Source of the DNA: Hermatobates lingyangjiaoensis
Taxonomy: Eukaryota; Arthropoda; Insecta; Hemiptera; Hermatobatidae
Reading direction: 5' to 3'
Length of the DNA stretch: 64,000 bases
Assembly (NCBI GenBank): GCA_026182355.1
Contig: JAPFBL010001928.1
Coordinates: 5,093,001 to 5,157,000, forward strand
Positions within the stretch are counted from its first letter, which is position 1. Every line of letters begins with the position of its first letter. The translations under genes and the position numbers were made by a program. Below the pieces are notes generated by a model. The model was not told the origin of the DNA. It searched no databases and was given only the letters and a program-made list of their open reading frames with translations. Shown one piece after another: positions 34,895 through 45,759 of this stretch.

Positions 34895-35569
34895 ATAGTT
34901 CAATATAAACAAAGAAACATAGAGAAATCAGAAGAACACACTTACAGTCTCTAATTTTCGGTTTGAACCGTCTTCAGGAGAGATAAGAGAGGGAAACCAA
35001 GCGCACTGGATCAGAGACGGTTGGAGACCAACAGTGTTGCCGCATGCGCGCCCGTTCACAGAAAATAAGGTAGACAGGAATCAATTTATAATTAATTTAT
35101 AATTTATAAAATAAAATAATGGAATATGAAAACAATAAATATATAAAAAAGAAAAAATTGAAAAAATAAGGGAAATTGATACAGAGAAATTGATACATAA
35201 ACAAAAGTGCTGACTAAGCTATGATCACTTGAGCTATGATCATAGCTTAGTCAGCACTTTTGTTTATGTATCAATTTCTCTGTATCAATTTCCCTTATTT
35301 TTTCAATTTTTTCTTTTTTATATATTTATTGTTTTCATATTCCATTATTTTATTTTATAAATTATAAATTAATTATAAATTGATTCCTGTCTACCTTATT
35401 TTCTGTGAACGGGCGCGCATGCGGCAACACTGTTGGTCTCCAACCGTCTCTGATCCAGTGCGCTTGGTTTCCCTCTCTTATCTCTCCTGAAGACGGTTCA
35501 AACCGAAAATTAGAGACTGTAAGTGTGTTCTTCTGATTTCTCTATGTTTCTTTGTTTATATTGAACTAT
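34895..35569. repeat. Giant palindrome of PLE-C 3' ends, about 333-bp arms
   Basis: Arms 34895-35227 and 35237-35569 are near-identical reverse complements around the 9-base spacer cttgagcta. Each arm runs from the terminus (atagttcaatataaac) through the CUGAAGA hairpin (34956-34977 minus, 35487-35508 plus) and a cgcatgcgcgcc segment into AT-rich PLE-C 3' region. (TA)n lies at 34824-34853 and 35570-35591. Confidence 0.95.
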
Positions 35570-35592
35570 ATATATATATATATATATATATA

Positions 35593-35711
35593 CAAAACTA
35601 TAGTTTATCGGGACTCGGTCAGTTCTTCAGGTTCAAATTGAACTCTCATTGCCTATGAGAGTTTAATTTGAACCCGAAGAACTGACCGAGTCCCGATAAA
35701 CTATAGTTTTG
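35593..35711. repeat. Palindrome (gggactcggtcagttcttca type)
   Basis: Arms 35593-35649 and 35655-35711 with a 5-base spacer. (TA)n immediately left, and again at 35755-35779. A diverged relative is at 36165-36414. Confidence 0.92.
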
Positions 35712-35743
35712 TTTCTATTCCACGGTCGATACTTTTATCAATA

Positions 35744-35754
<11 letters not shown>

Positions 35755-35779
<25 letters not shown>

Positions 35780-36068
35780 CAGTAGTCCTACTCAAAGGGA
35801 CAACTTCTGTCCGATGACGACGAATGTCGAAATAGCGTTATGAGTCTTTTTTGTGTGTGTTTTTATCTGATTTTCTCTTTCCTGTGTGATACTAGTAGTC
35901 CTGTTGGACTGTTTCAAGTTTTGATTTATATGTATATATATACGTTTCACGGTAAATCACAAACACAGAACAAAGCAACAAACACACTTACTGTCTCTAA
36001 TTTTCGATTGAACCGTTATCAGGAGAGTTGAGATAGTGACACCAAGCGTACTTGTGAAGCGACGGTTG

Positions 36069-36101
<33 letters not shown>
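35755..36101. repeat. (TA)n tracts with two PLE-terminus fragments
   Basis: TA at 35755-35779. A plus-strand hairpin ccgatgacgacgaatgtcga (from 35811, stem GAC/GUC, then GAAA) follows. At about 35945-36070 a minus-oriented fragment contains ttactgtctctaattttcga and accgttatcaggaga. TA at 36072-36101 closes it. Confidence 0.75.
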
Positions 36102-36103
<2 letters not shown>

Positions 36104-36164
36104 TTTTTCGTTAGAAATACGATCCAAAATGGACAAATATAGTTCAATATAGACAAAGAAACCG

Positions 36165-36414
36165 AGTTCATCAGGACTCGGTTAGTTCTTCAGGTTCAAA
36201 TTAAACTCTCATTCCCAGCGTTTCGGTTTTTATTTAAAACCTTTTTCATAGGCAGAAGGATACAATTTTTAAACAGAAAAAAATGTTTTGGAACATTATA
36301 TTTCTGTTTCAAAATTCTATACTTCTTCCTATGAAAAAGGTTTTAAATAAAAACTGAAATGTTGGCAACAAGAGTTTAATTTGAACCTGAAGAACTAACC
36401 GAGTCCTGATGAAC
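36165..36414. repeat. Palindrome, diverged relative of 35593-35711
   Basis: Arms 36165-36258 and 36312-36414 share gttcatcaggactcggttag and aacctttttcatagg with their reverse complements, with several differences. (TA)n follows at 36426-36441. Confidence 0.85.
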
Positions 36415-36444
36415 TTTAATTTTGTATATATATATATATATATT

Positions 36445-36890
36445 TATAAAGTTCAGTGTAGACAAAGAAACAGAGAAATTAGAAACACAGACTTACAGTC
36501 TCTAATTTTTGGGTTGAACCGTCTTCAGGAGAGATAAGAGAGGGACACCAAGCGCACTGGTACAGAGACGGCTGGAGACGGTCACAGGGAATAAGGTAGA
36601 CAAGAATATATTTATAATTAAATTAGGAAATATGAAAAAATAATATTAAATAAATAAAAGATAAACTGAGGGATGAACCGAAGAAATGATACGTACATAA
36701 AAATACGGACAAAGCTTTAATAAAAAATAGAATAAAATAAAACATAAAATAATATTGAGAATCCAAATAATAATATTAAATAAATAAAATGATTGAATAA
36801 TAATAAAAAATTAAATAATAAATGATAAAAATGTATTAGAGACTAAAAAATAACATAGAACCTAAAGGCATTGACCAGGAACTAATTAAA
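36445..36890 (-). mobile_element. PLE-C 3' region, solitary copy
   Basis: Starts at the (TA)n with ttcagtgtagacaaagaaac, then acagtctctaatttttgggt, a CUGAAGA-type hairpin near 36515-36530 and AT-rich sequence parallel to 9810-10250. No coding remains. A SINE joins its right end at about 36891. Confidence 0.8.
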
Positions 36891-36892
36891 TG

Positions 36893-37214
36893 GAGGCTAG
36901 CTCAGTGGTTACGTGCTCCCCTCTGAACTGATAGGACCGGGGTTCAATCCCCACCTGGCCCTCCATTTATTCACGCGGGAGGTGAATAAATCTGAGCACG
37001 TCGTCCCTCGGAGAAGGACGTTAAACCGTCGGTCCCGAGCCCGTACGATGTCAGGTACTCGTTAAAGAACCCTGCTCTAGATACATTTGAGTTAGGCAAA
37101 ATTTAGGACTCCCACTGTAGAATCAATCTTCCTTCATTGTGTGGTATCACAAAGGGCCAATGCTTGGCCTACGTGTGTTCCCTTGTAGGACTGCCACTGC
37201 AACCTAACCTACAT
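36893..37214 (+). repeat. tRNA-derived SINE, well preserved
   Basis: RNA polymerase III promoter: tagctcagtggttacgtgct (box A) and ggttcaatccccacc (box B). Body cgtccctcggagaaggacgt. 3' end ggactgccactgcaacctaa. About 320 bases. Reference copy for the family in this window, with 47196-47512. Confidence 0.93.
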
Positions 37215-39778
37215 TGTTTGTCCTGATAAGGTAGATAATAATAAGGTCTAGATAAAAGAACGTATAGTATTCTATTCGATGCAGATCTGGCCAGACATTA
37301 AAGCCTGCAGTTTTAATATGAAATATGATTCCGAAAAACAGGAGGTATTATGAGTTAATCCTTTACAAGTGTCATATTAACTTTGTGTAAGTTGATTGCA
37401 CGGAGAAATGTTTTATCATTTTCATCTTCAACATTAAGGTTGCAGGCATTAGGAATTAAATATATTTAAATTTTGTTAGTGAACAAAACAAGGTTTCTAA
37501 GCTCCTAGGGTACGGTGGGTTCAGACTAACAGAACGCGTTGGTGTGATATGTCTGTCCTTGAAACTAGATTAGTCGCCTAGTGACGTCACACCGCCTGCC
37601 CTTATGAACTCCAATTGTAATTTCAATACTTTATCTATATTTCTTAAACCTTTATCTCTTTATTCTATTAATTAACTTATAATCATTGTAACAATAACTA
37701 CACTGCTTGCTGAACATAAATTGGACTCCAATTTAATTATACAATAACTCTTTTTGATACCTAACCATACAGTCACCTTTCAATCCTACATTTAGATCCT
37801 GTCAAATTATTAGTTAAAATGAAACTTGTAATTATTACTATGCTTTATCACTAATATATTTTAGAGTACATAAAGGTATTTCAGTTTTCCATTCTTAATT
37901 TATGTATCATACTTACTATGATTTACATACGTGATAATATTTGTCGGCAGTCTGTGTGTTTAAAGCTGTGTTCAGTAACACCGTCTAGAACAGATATCTT
38001 CAATATTGGTTTACTTAAATTCATTAGCATAGTGTTTGATATTACTCATGTTCTTGACTACTGTTGTATCCAGACCCATCAAGAGGGAAGTCAGTCGGAA
38101 GGGTGCCAAGGAAGTCACTGGTCAAAACGAGGAAAACACTAAGAATAGCCTAAAGTTCACTCGCCTAATGTACCTAATGGATCCTTTGTGAATACAATGT
38201 AATCCTAAATAATTCAATGTTAAATGTTAAAGTTAACAACACTGATACGAGGAATCAACAATACACCTCTTGATATTTCGAAGCTGTATCGTTCACCTTG
38301 TATATAAAGAAGCTCGCAAATAATTTAATAATTTGAAACAAATCACCAATATTGACAATCCTCTTTGAAGATCTAAGCAGAAGGCTTAAAGAATATCTAA
38401 GGACATCTGTAGTTTTCCAATCTTGGTATGTTTCCTGAAAAGAATACGTTAAATCAAATTGTTGATCAAAAGTGAAGTTCAAAAGACGAACTGATAAATA
38501 GAAAAAAAAAAAGCAATTCTGCTAAAGAAGATCAGTCACGTGGTCCATATCAATAACTTTTATCAATTTAGTGAATATTTTGTTGTAATCGGTAAAAAAA
38601 CTCCGTTTCCAACATGGATATATGAATTACAATGATTATTAATAACACTGCTTACAATAGTCTAAAAAATTGGTTTTCTTTAACGCATTGAGAAGAGAAT
38701 CTTTATTGAGTATGTGATATCATGAAGCCGGATTGCTGACTGGAGAACGCTAAAAACCTAGCAATTTTTGATCTGAACTATTTGTACAAAGCTTATCCCA
38801 GATATTTTACAGACCATGTTCTTCATAGAATTTACCGCTTAAATATTAAAGAAAAACTAAAACGTAGGGAAAATTTAATATTTTTTTGACGTTTTATTAG
38901 TACACATAGTATTCAGAAAATAAACTTGCTTAAAGATTGCCAACATTAAATCTTTGAAGATTATTTAAGATATTTATGATCCCTACAATGTATGAAGAGT
39001 TTTCAAGTTAATTCAAGAACCAAAAATATGTAATACAATTACTTTGTCAAACACATTATAATTAATAAGTTAATTAAATTGATAACTACAAACAAAATGT
39101 TTACATGTAGCGAAGTTGAGTATACATAACTTCAGAATTTTTTATTCAAATTTGCGAATGTGAGCAATTTGGTTATTAACGAAATTGAATGCCAATAAAT
39201 CAAATGCAGGAATCAAAAGGAACCAAGGATTAACAAGTTAATCCACTGAGATCTTTGATTCAAAGGGATATTACAAACAGGATATAGTTCTCAACGGACT
39301 CATGAATTAATTATAAATTAAATGTTATTTACCAGATATACGGAAGTATATATCAGTTTAAACAACGTAAGGTAATTTATTTACATAATAAATTTCTACC
39401 ATTAACATCTTGATAGATAAGTAATCAACATCTTGAATTCTTATACTAAACTAATAAGTTATATCCTTTAAATCAACTACTATTTAAATGCATAGTTCTT
39501 TTGTCTATGACTAAAAACAGAAATCCCATGAATAACAAGCATAAAGGTTATTCTTTTTATTGTAAAAAAGTCTTATCATTAATCACTTCGCAACTAATGG
39601 ATTAAATAAAAGAAGTTTATAGCAAAAAGGAGGTTAATAGGAGAATTATACATTTATGAATTCATAGCAAGTAAACTGTGCGGAGATGAAGTTGTTAGAC
39701 AGGTTCCAAACAGTGACTCAACAAAGATACTCGTAACAATAGTGGGTCATTTCATCATACCTGGCATTCATTTATATT
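37215..39778. other. No gene seen
   Basis: Unique AT-rich sequence. ORFs at 37918-38142 and 38255-38482 match nothing I recognise and have no splice support. Confidence 0.5.
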
Positions 39779-40010
39779 AGGCATGGGCAACCTCCGGCCC
39801 CCGGGCCCATGTGGCCCACGACGTATTTTTGTGCAGCCCTCGGAGATTATCTGGAATTCCATCTTAATTCATAAATCCATTTGCTTTTTACTTATTAACA
39901 AAAGCTCACCGAGGCTTTTGGAAGGAAATTACTTCTTTGAAGAGAGAGAGCGCAACAACAGGAAATGCTTTAGTTCTTCTATATGACTAAAATTGGTACT
40001 AATCTTTGAG
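39779..40010. mobile_element. Truncated hAT-type element, family 1
   Basis: aggcatgggcaacctccggc and the following 200 bases match the left half of 22974-23461. The right half is missing where sequence with a hairpin motif begins. Confidence 0.8.
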
Positions 40011-40170
40011 GAAAACAACAGCAGGTTGTTTTCACTGGACCAACCCGTCAGCACCACATCCTTGGTGTCTTCCTGATGATGAACACAAAGTGTTCGAAAC
40101 GCGTTGTTGCTATTGAATAAAACTTCATTTGTGTGGTTATCCATTTTACCTCAGAATGAGTAAATACCAC
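40011..40170 (+). repeat. Repeat with strong CUGAUGA hairpin
   Basis: ctgatgatgaacacaaagtg...cgaaac (40073-40099): CUGAUGA, extra U, perfect 6-bp stem GAACAC/GUGUUC with an AAA loop, then GAAAC. The following sequence (tttacctcagaatgagtaaa, accacacaattac) is shared with 54020-54140. Confidence 0.7.
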
Positions 40171-40381
40171 ACAATTACAGATTGCACAACTAATGATTCA
40201 AATATAAATTTGCATAAGGTAGAAATGTTGATTTCAAGTGTAATATGCCATTTCCTTTTTCCTTTATTTAAAAACAAAGAACTTTGAGACTTTATGATAA
40301 CTCATTTATTTCATACAGTTCTGTAGACTATTAAACCAACTGTTAGAATTGTAATGAAATTGTGAGTATGTTTTCTATACA
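40171..40381. other. No gene seen
   Basis: Short AT-rich stretch. Confidence 0.5.
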
Positions 40382-40835
40382 AGATTTTACATAAACACGT
40401 GAAATAACAATCAATGATCAAACCACAATATGAAATGGGGAAAAAAATACTAAGAACAAATATTGTAAAGACTAATATATAATAGACAAATAGATCAAAT
40501 ATTGTAAACATTAGTAACGGGCTCTTCAAGCTTGATACTTTCTTGATGAGGGCAATAGCCTCTTCTAAGAGGCTTGACAGCTAGCGGACAGTTTTTTACT
40601 CTTTCTTACTGTACTCCTTTGTTTCCCCAAATATCCCTTTCTGGGCATTTGTCCTTTCCTGCACTTTACACCCTTTTAAAATACCACTTTTCTCTCCCAC
40701 TATTTTCAACCCCTCACCATGATGTTTCTGCATCTAGTGTTTCAGTTGTGTTTTTGACTCTGACGAAGACCGCTTGTTACGGTTGAAAGATCTTAGTCTT
40801 TTTTTCCCCATTTCATATTGTGATTTGATCAGTGT
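40382..40835. repeat. PLE-terminus palindrome remnant
   Basis: Left end cataaacacgtgaaataaca and atcaatgatcaaaccacaat (40411-40430). The right arm ends cccatttcatattgtg near 40820. Plus-strand hairpin ctgacgaagaccgcttgtta...gttgaaa at 40760-40788. The interior resembles 20501-21065. Confidence 0.8.
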
Positions 40836-42580
40836 TTTCTATGTTTAAGAAAATATTATTTATATATTTTTAATATATTCTGTAGAATCTATATTTAAAA
40901 AAGAAATATTAGTTGTGTGAAGATGGTGTGAAGAGGAGAGTAGTTTTGTGGCTCACTGAAGGGTGGCACTGTGGGCCACAAGAGTGACCTAAGTGGGTGG
41001 GTGGGCACTTTCTGACCTGCCCCCTCTCCCCTCCCGCTGTTCGGGCAGCTATCAGCTCGTCGCCAGTTTCTCCGCACCTGGCAACTCAACAACTGAGCCT
41101 TCTATAACGTTCACTAAAGGATACCGCAACATGACTCCCAACACAGGCCAGCCGTAAGTCCTCACAAGTCTACTTTCCAAATACTTTCACCATTTCGTAC
41201 AACCAAACATCCCATTTTAACATCTCTAAAATATTCTGTCATTCAGTTTACTAATTGGACCTCTGAACCTGTTTTTTTTTGAATTCCCATCGACCTTTTT
41301 ACCTTCTTCTCCCACGATTTCACAACCTTTTTATGCACAAAGTCTCCGATCAACAGCAAACAAGATTTAAATTTCTCAAAGAAGGCTTAATATTTCAAAT
41401 TTCGCGAAGATTTTCCTGTTTGAAATTATATTTATATTTGTAGCAAAAACAAGTCATTCATTCAGAAACCACTTTAACAATTATGACTTTCTCTCTTGTA
41501 AAGTTGTAACATTTTCGAGGATACACACAAAGGTTACCCATTTGCTTATTTATTATTCTTATAAAGGTCATATATACCTTCAAAATCTGTAAACAAAAAT
41601 TAAATCTAAGAATAACAATTTAATCTGCTAGATTGAAAAAGAAAATGTATCCTAATTATAACATTCATCTAAAACGGTTAACCACTACGCTGTTGATTTG
41701 TTTTTCCGTTCTAAAAAACTGTTATAGAAAATAAATAATGAATTCCAAGTGTTCATTACTTCATTAAGTTTTTAACATTATACAATTTTTGAAGTGATTA
41801 AATACTTATAATAACACAATATTCTGTAGTTTGAATGATTCTTTAGTCAGTTTGATTTTATGTTGACAATTGATAATCTGCTGGAAACATCAAGAGCTAG
41901 TATGGAGATGAATACGTAGAACTGATATCTGCTACTGGAGTATTAGTTTTCAATCTTCTGTAGTTATCTTCCATATCACGCCATATGTGGAAATCATTTC
42001 CAGGCGCTGGGAAACAGAGTAATTATAGGTTATTAAAGCTAGTCCTTCAGCTTAAAACCGACAACCCATATTGTTTCGTTTGTTTTTCATAAATAACTTA
42101 ATTTAAAAATGACATTTGTGTTATTACATGTAAGAGGATATTTTAGACAATGTTTTCAGCCTTGGGGATAGAATAATCACATGAAATTATTCAAGGGTAT
42201 AAACGAATACTCGGCTAGATGAATATGTTTTTAAAATATTTTTTTTTTTTAAATGTGAGCCAAGATAATATTAAAATATGTAACATTTAATTTAGAAATT
42301 TCACCTAAGGAAATATTATTATTGTAAATTAAAATGATTGTTTTTTTCACTGAAGAGTGCTTGTCTTTTAAGTACATCAATCAATACTCATTTAAGAGGC
42401 TTGAAGGTCGTGTTGATTACACAGGGGCTGTGTATCGATGTGACAAGTTTGTTTTTAGATAAGGCAGCTCCTATAGATAAACGCCGTTATCACTAAATTT
42501 ATGTAGCTTTCTTTTTCTCTGGTCTCATAACAAATAAATTTAGACACAATAAAAATAGCCCCATCCAAAAAAGTTTGTGT
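40836..42580. other. No gene recognised; GC-rich block at about 40920-41160
   Basis: The block at 40920-41160 has gcccctctcccctcccgctg and ends with a plus-strand ATG at 41131 and a strong donor-like gtaagt at 41153. It could be a promoter or first exon of a gene or transposon. No protein similarity was recognised. The rest is AT-rich. Confidence 0.4.
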
Positions 42581-42598
42581 ATATATACATATATATAC

Positions 42599-42930
42599 AC
42601 TTAAAATAAACAGTGACGCATAGAAAGAACCATAGCAAAGACTCGCTTTTCAATTTTTCGACCGTTATGGCGGTTGTCATCAGGAGAAGAAGTGAATTGA
42701 CGGAGAGACGATAGTCAACTAAAGAACTCTCCGGGCAAGGGCAAGCAGTGTTGCCGCGAAAGAAAAAAAAAAACAGAATAAGAACTAAGGAGAAGAGAGT
42801 TCTTCAGTTGACCGTCGTCCCTCCGTCAATTCACTTCTTCTCCTAAGAACGACTGCCATAGCAGTCGAAATATTGAAAAGTGAGTCTTTGTTATGTTTCT
42901 TTCTATGTGTCACAGTTTATTTTGAGTGTA
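42599..42930. repeat. Palindrome, about 135-bp arms
   Basis: Arms 42599-42731 and 42794-42930 are reverse complements with some divergence. The terminus matches 26964-27101. The left arm carries (minus strand) CUGAUGA-CA-ACCG...CGGU-CGAAA. The centre has agtgttgccgcgaaag and an A-run. A short TA-rich run precedes it. Confidence 0.88.
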
Positions 42931-42959
42931 ATCTATCCTGCTGGATTGGCGTTTGTTTA

Positions 42960-43240
42960 TCTGATATATATATAAAAACCAGTTGGGGTTTTGACTTGAC
43001 GAAGATCAGTTGTTACGGTTGAGAGATCTTAGTCTTGTTTTCCCATTTCATATTGTGGTTTGATCATATATGTATATATTGAATAATTAAAATAAAATGA
43101 TCCAACTAGATTAAAGAGGTCAGTTGGCTGCTGACACCTGAGCACTGCACTTCTGCCTGAGGAGGACGGATGTCGAAATATCGTAGTGAGTCTTGTTTGC
43201 AACTGCTAGTGTTCTGATATATGTATAGCATTTCAGGGAG
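42960..43240 (+). repeat. Fragments of two further PLE termini
   Basis: 42980-43068 holds the right arm of the atcaatgatcaaacc family (gttttcccatttcatattgt). 43120-43220 holds ctgaggaggacggatgtcga...(stem GAC/GUC, GAAA; 43157-43178). Short TA-rich runs lie between. Confidence 0.7.
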
Positions 43241-43419
43241 CAATCTATATATTCGCTCAAAGTGTTTTACTAATTTAATCTGTTATACTCGTGGACTGAT
43301 TTATTTTGCTCATTTTGTTTTTTTTACAGTTTTTATTTATTTTATTTAGTGTAGATATAATAAAATGTCCATTGTCCAAAAAATAAAATGGCAAAATAAT
43401 ACGGTGCAAGGACACAAAT

Positions 43420-44153
43420 TAAATTAGTGAGTAAAAGACATTGACAGACCATATAGAAAACTCATTTCAATGCTTCGACATCGGCCGTTGTCAGGAGATA
43501 AAGGTGGTCGGTTAAGTGTCTAGTTGTTGACTGGAAAACAGCTATTCAATAAGTTTTTCCTTCGACGCGAGGAGTTAAGAAGGAAAACAAGTGTGATGAA
43601 GGGAAAGACAAGATATGAAGAAATAAAGCAAATGATAATAATGAAATAATGTTGTTGAATAATAATAAAGTGAACGACTAACATACGAATACATAATAGG
43701 CAATAAACAAACAATAAGTCAAATATAGAATGAAATTTAAAAATATAAATATTAAACTTAAAGAAAAATCTTAAAAGATAAAGATTTAGTCATAGAGCTG
43801 AAATACTAACAAGGAGGTTAATATAGGCTTCTTCTGTAGCTCTTAAAGTGACATGACTGTTGGGAACAGGTGTATGATTAAGGAATTTGAAAACAGTCAT
43901 TAAAACTGAGGCCGTGAGATATTTCATCTATAGCATTCATTAGGAAGGTTACTGCGATGACTGACGGAACATTAAGACAATTCACACGAAGGGTTATTAG
44001 AAACCAAACAGAATTAACAAGCGCCACTGTGAGTGTTTCATTTCGGTAGACCCAGTTGCGAGAAGTACAGAAAGTATTAGATTTAAGTTGTAGTTGTAGA
44101 TTCACAAGGGAACATACATAGGCCGAACATTGGCGCTTTGTCAAACCACACAA
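43420..44153 (-). mobile_element. PLE-D 3' half, degraded
   Basis: Minus orientation. The GIY-YIG remnant at 43878-44153 is followed by an AT-rich 3' region and, at 43477-43498, a hairpin-like CUGACAACGGCCGAUGUCGA. The layout matches PLE-B and PLE-C. Confidence 0.55.
43878..44153 (-). pseudogene. Degraded GIY-YIG remnant of PLE-D
   Basis: The minus frame has NTFCTSRNWVYR, comparable with NCFCTSKNCVYHLEC at 10251-10637, and ends with FNDCFQI, a common ending of this domain type. The middle is not recognisable. Low-confidence assignment resting on the paired motifs and the PLE-like 3' region. Confidence 0.35.
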
Positions 44154-44456
44154 TGAAGATTAATTCTACATTTGAGAGTTCTAAATTTTGCGTTATTCAA
44201 GTTTATTTAGAGTAGACATATTTAACGAGTACTGACATCGTACAGGCTCGAGACCAATGGCTTAGCGTCCTCTCCGAGAGATGACATACTCAAATTTATT
44301 CACCTCCCACGTGAATAAATCGAAGGACAGAGTGGGTATTGAACCCCGGACCTACCGGTATTTCATTTCAGGAAAGTAGGTTATTGTGTTATCACAAAGG
44401 GTCAATCTTGGTTCTGTTTGTGTTCTCTCGTAGGACAGCCACTGCAGCCTAACGTA
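44098..44456 (-). repeat. SINE copy with an oppositely oriented tail fragment
   Basis: 44098-44385 is a minus-strand SINE (cacaagggaacatacatagg to attgaaccccggacc). From 44389 a plus-strand 3' end follows: ttatcacaaagggtcaatct through ggacagccactgcagcctaa. Head-to-tail rearrangement of two copies. Confidence 0.75.
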
Positions 44457-44459
44457 ATC

Positions 44460-45440
44460 AGGGTTTCATGGTTAGTAATGATATTTGGACTCCGGTTCTG
44501 ATTAATGGGCAGTTTATCTTTTATGAGAGAAAAATGAATATATATTTCAAACCTTGACCTAGTTTGAGAATTGCAGTCATCTGTAAATTTCAATCACTCT
44601 CATTCTTGAAAACAGCAATAATAGTTTACACAGTTTAACATTAATTGGAGATGATGAAGAAATACAATAGAACATAAAAAAGGAGCAGGGAAATTTGCAT
44701 CAGTTTGAATGAAACAATATGTTAGAGAACATATTTTTAGAGAAATAACTGCTAATTTAGATGGTAAAAATATTACAAAGGTTATTACATTAAAACTTTC
44801 AACGTTAATGTAATCGATACTTATTCGTTTTAGTGGAATATTAATTGTATGTGCGGTATCTTTATATTCATATATTAGCTGATTAAAATGTGAAGGTTAA
44901 GATAAACAATGCATGCGTGAGCCTTTCTGGAATATTGAACGGCTGGTGGTCAATCCTTATATTCACATGATTGCTCGTACATCTGGGATTAAACTGTCGT
45001 TCATTCACAAATCTGCCAGTCTGGAGACCTGCTTCAGATTATCCTTGTGTCTCCTGTAACCTGAACCAGACCTGTTTGCTAGAGACCTGCTTGCTTACCG
45101 CCAATCCGCTGACTGCCTGAAATGTACATACGACACTCCTACTCCTAACTCCCCCTCACCTAGTGCTGTTCTCTTGTTTCACCTTGACGATTTGAAACTT
45201 CTCTTTCACGTCTAACTGAAGTCTTGTCTTCCTATCTTCTCCACTTTTGTTTTATCTTTTTGATATTTCTTTGCTGTTTCTTTTGCTGTTTGCTGTTAGC
45301 TGAAGGTATACATTTGGAAACTATTATTGAATTTTTCTTCCTTATGTCAAGATGATAATAGGAATGGTATCATAAGCAGGCATTAATTTCAAAAATAGAT
45401 ATAATGTATGTCTAATTGTAGTAATTGTGAATTAATACAG
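44460..45440. other. No gene seen
   Basis: Slightly GC-richer around 45000-45250. No coding recognised. Confidence 0.5.
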
Positions 45441-45442
45441 CC

Positions 45443-45759
45443 TAGGTTAGGTTACAGTGGCAGTCCCACAAGGGAACACTCTTAGGCCGAGCATTGGCCC
45501 TTTGTGATACCACACAATGAAGATTGATTCTACAGTGGGAGTCCTAAATTTTGCCTAACTCAAGTGTATTTAGAGTAGGGATCTTTAACGAGTACCTGAC
45601 ATCGTATAGGCTCGGGACCGACGGTTTAACGTCCTTCGGAGGACGACGCGCTCAGATTTATTCACCTCCCGCGTGAATAAATCGAGGGTCAGGTGAGGAT
45701 TGAACCCCGGTCCTATCAGTTCAGAGGTGAGCACGTAACCACTGAGCTAGCCTGACCCC
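45443..45759 (-). repeat. tRNA-derived SINE, minus orientation
   Basis: taggttaggttacagtggca at the left, gttcagaggtgagcacgtaa and ccactgagctagcctgac at the right (tRNA-like head, reverse complement). Close to the consensus. Confidence 0.93.

Noticed and set aside
34895..35569. Dismissing the palindromes as assembly artefacts
   Set aside because: Many different families show the same form, several with diverged arms and with arms found elsewhere as single copies, so at least most are real. The perfect one at 6171-6480 still deserves a read-level check.
36893..37214. Functional tRNA gene (box A/B present here and in similar copies)
   Set aside because: The cloverleaf is followed by a conserved SINE body and tail and the sequence is multi-copy. 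These are SINE heads.
38255..38482. 75-codon minus-strand ORF
   Set aside because: No recognised motif, no clear splice sites and ordinary AT-rich composition.
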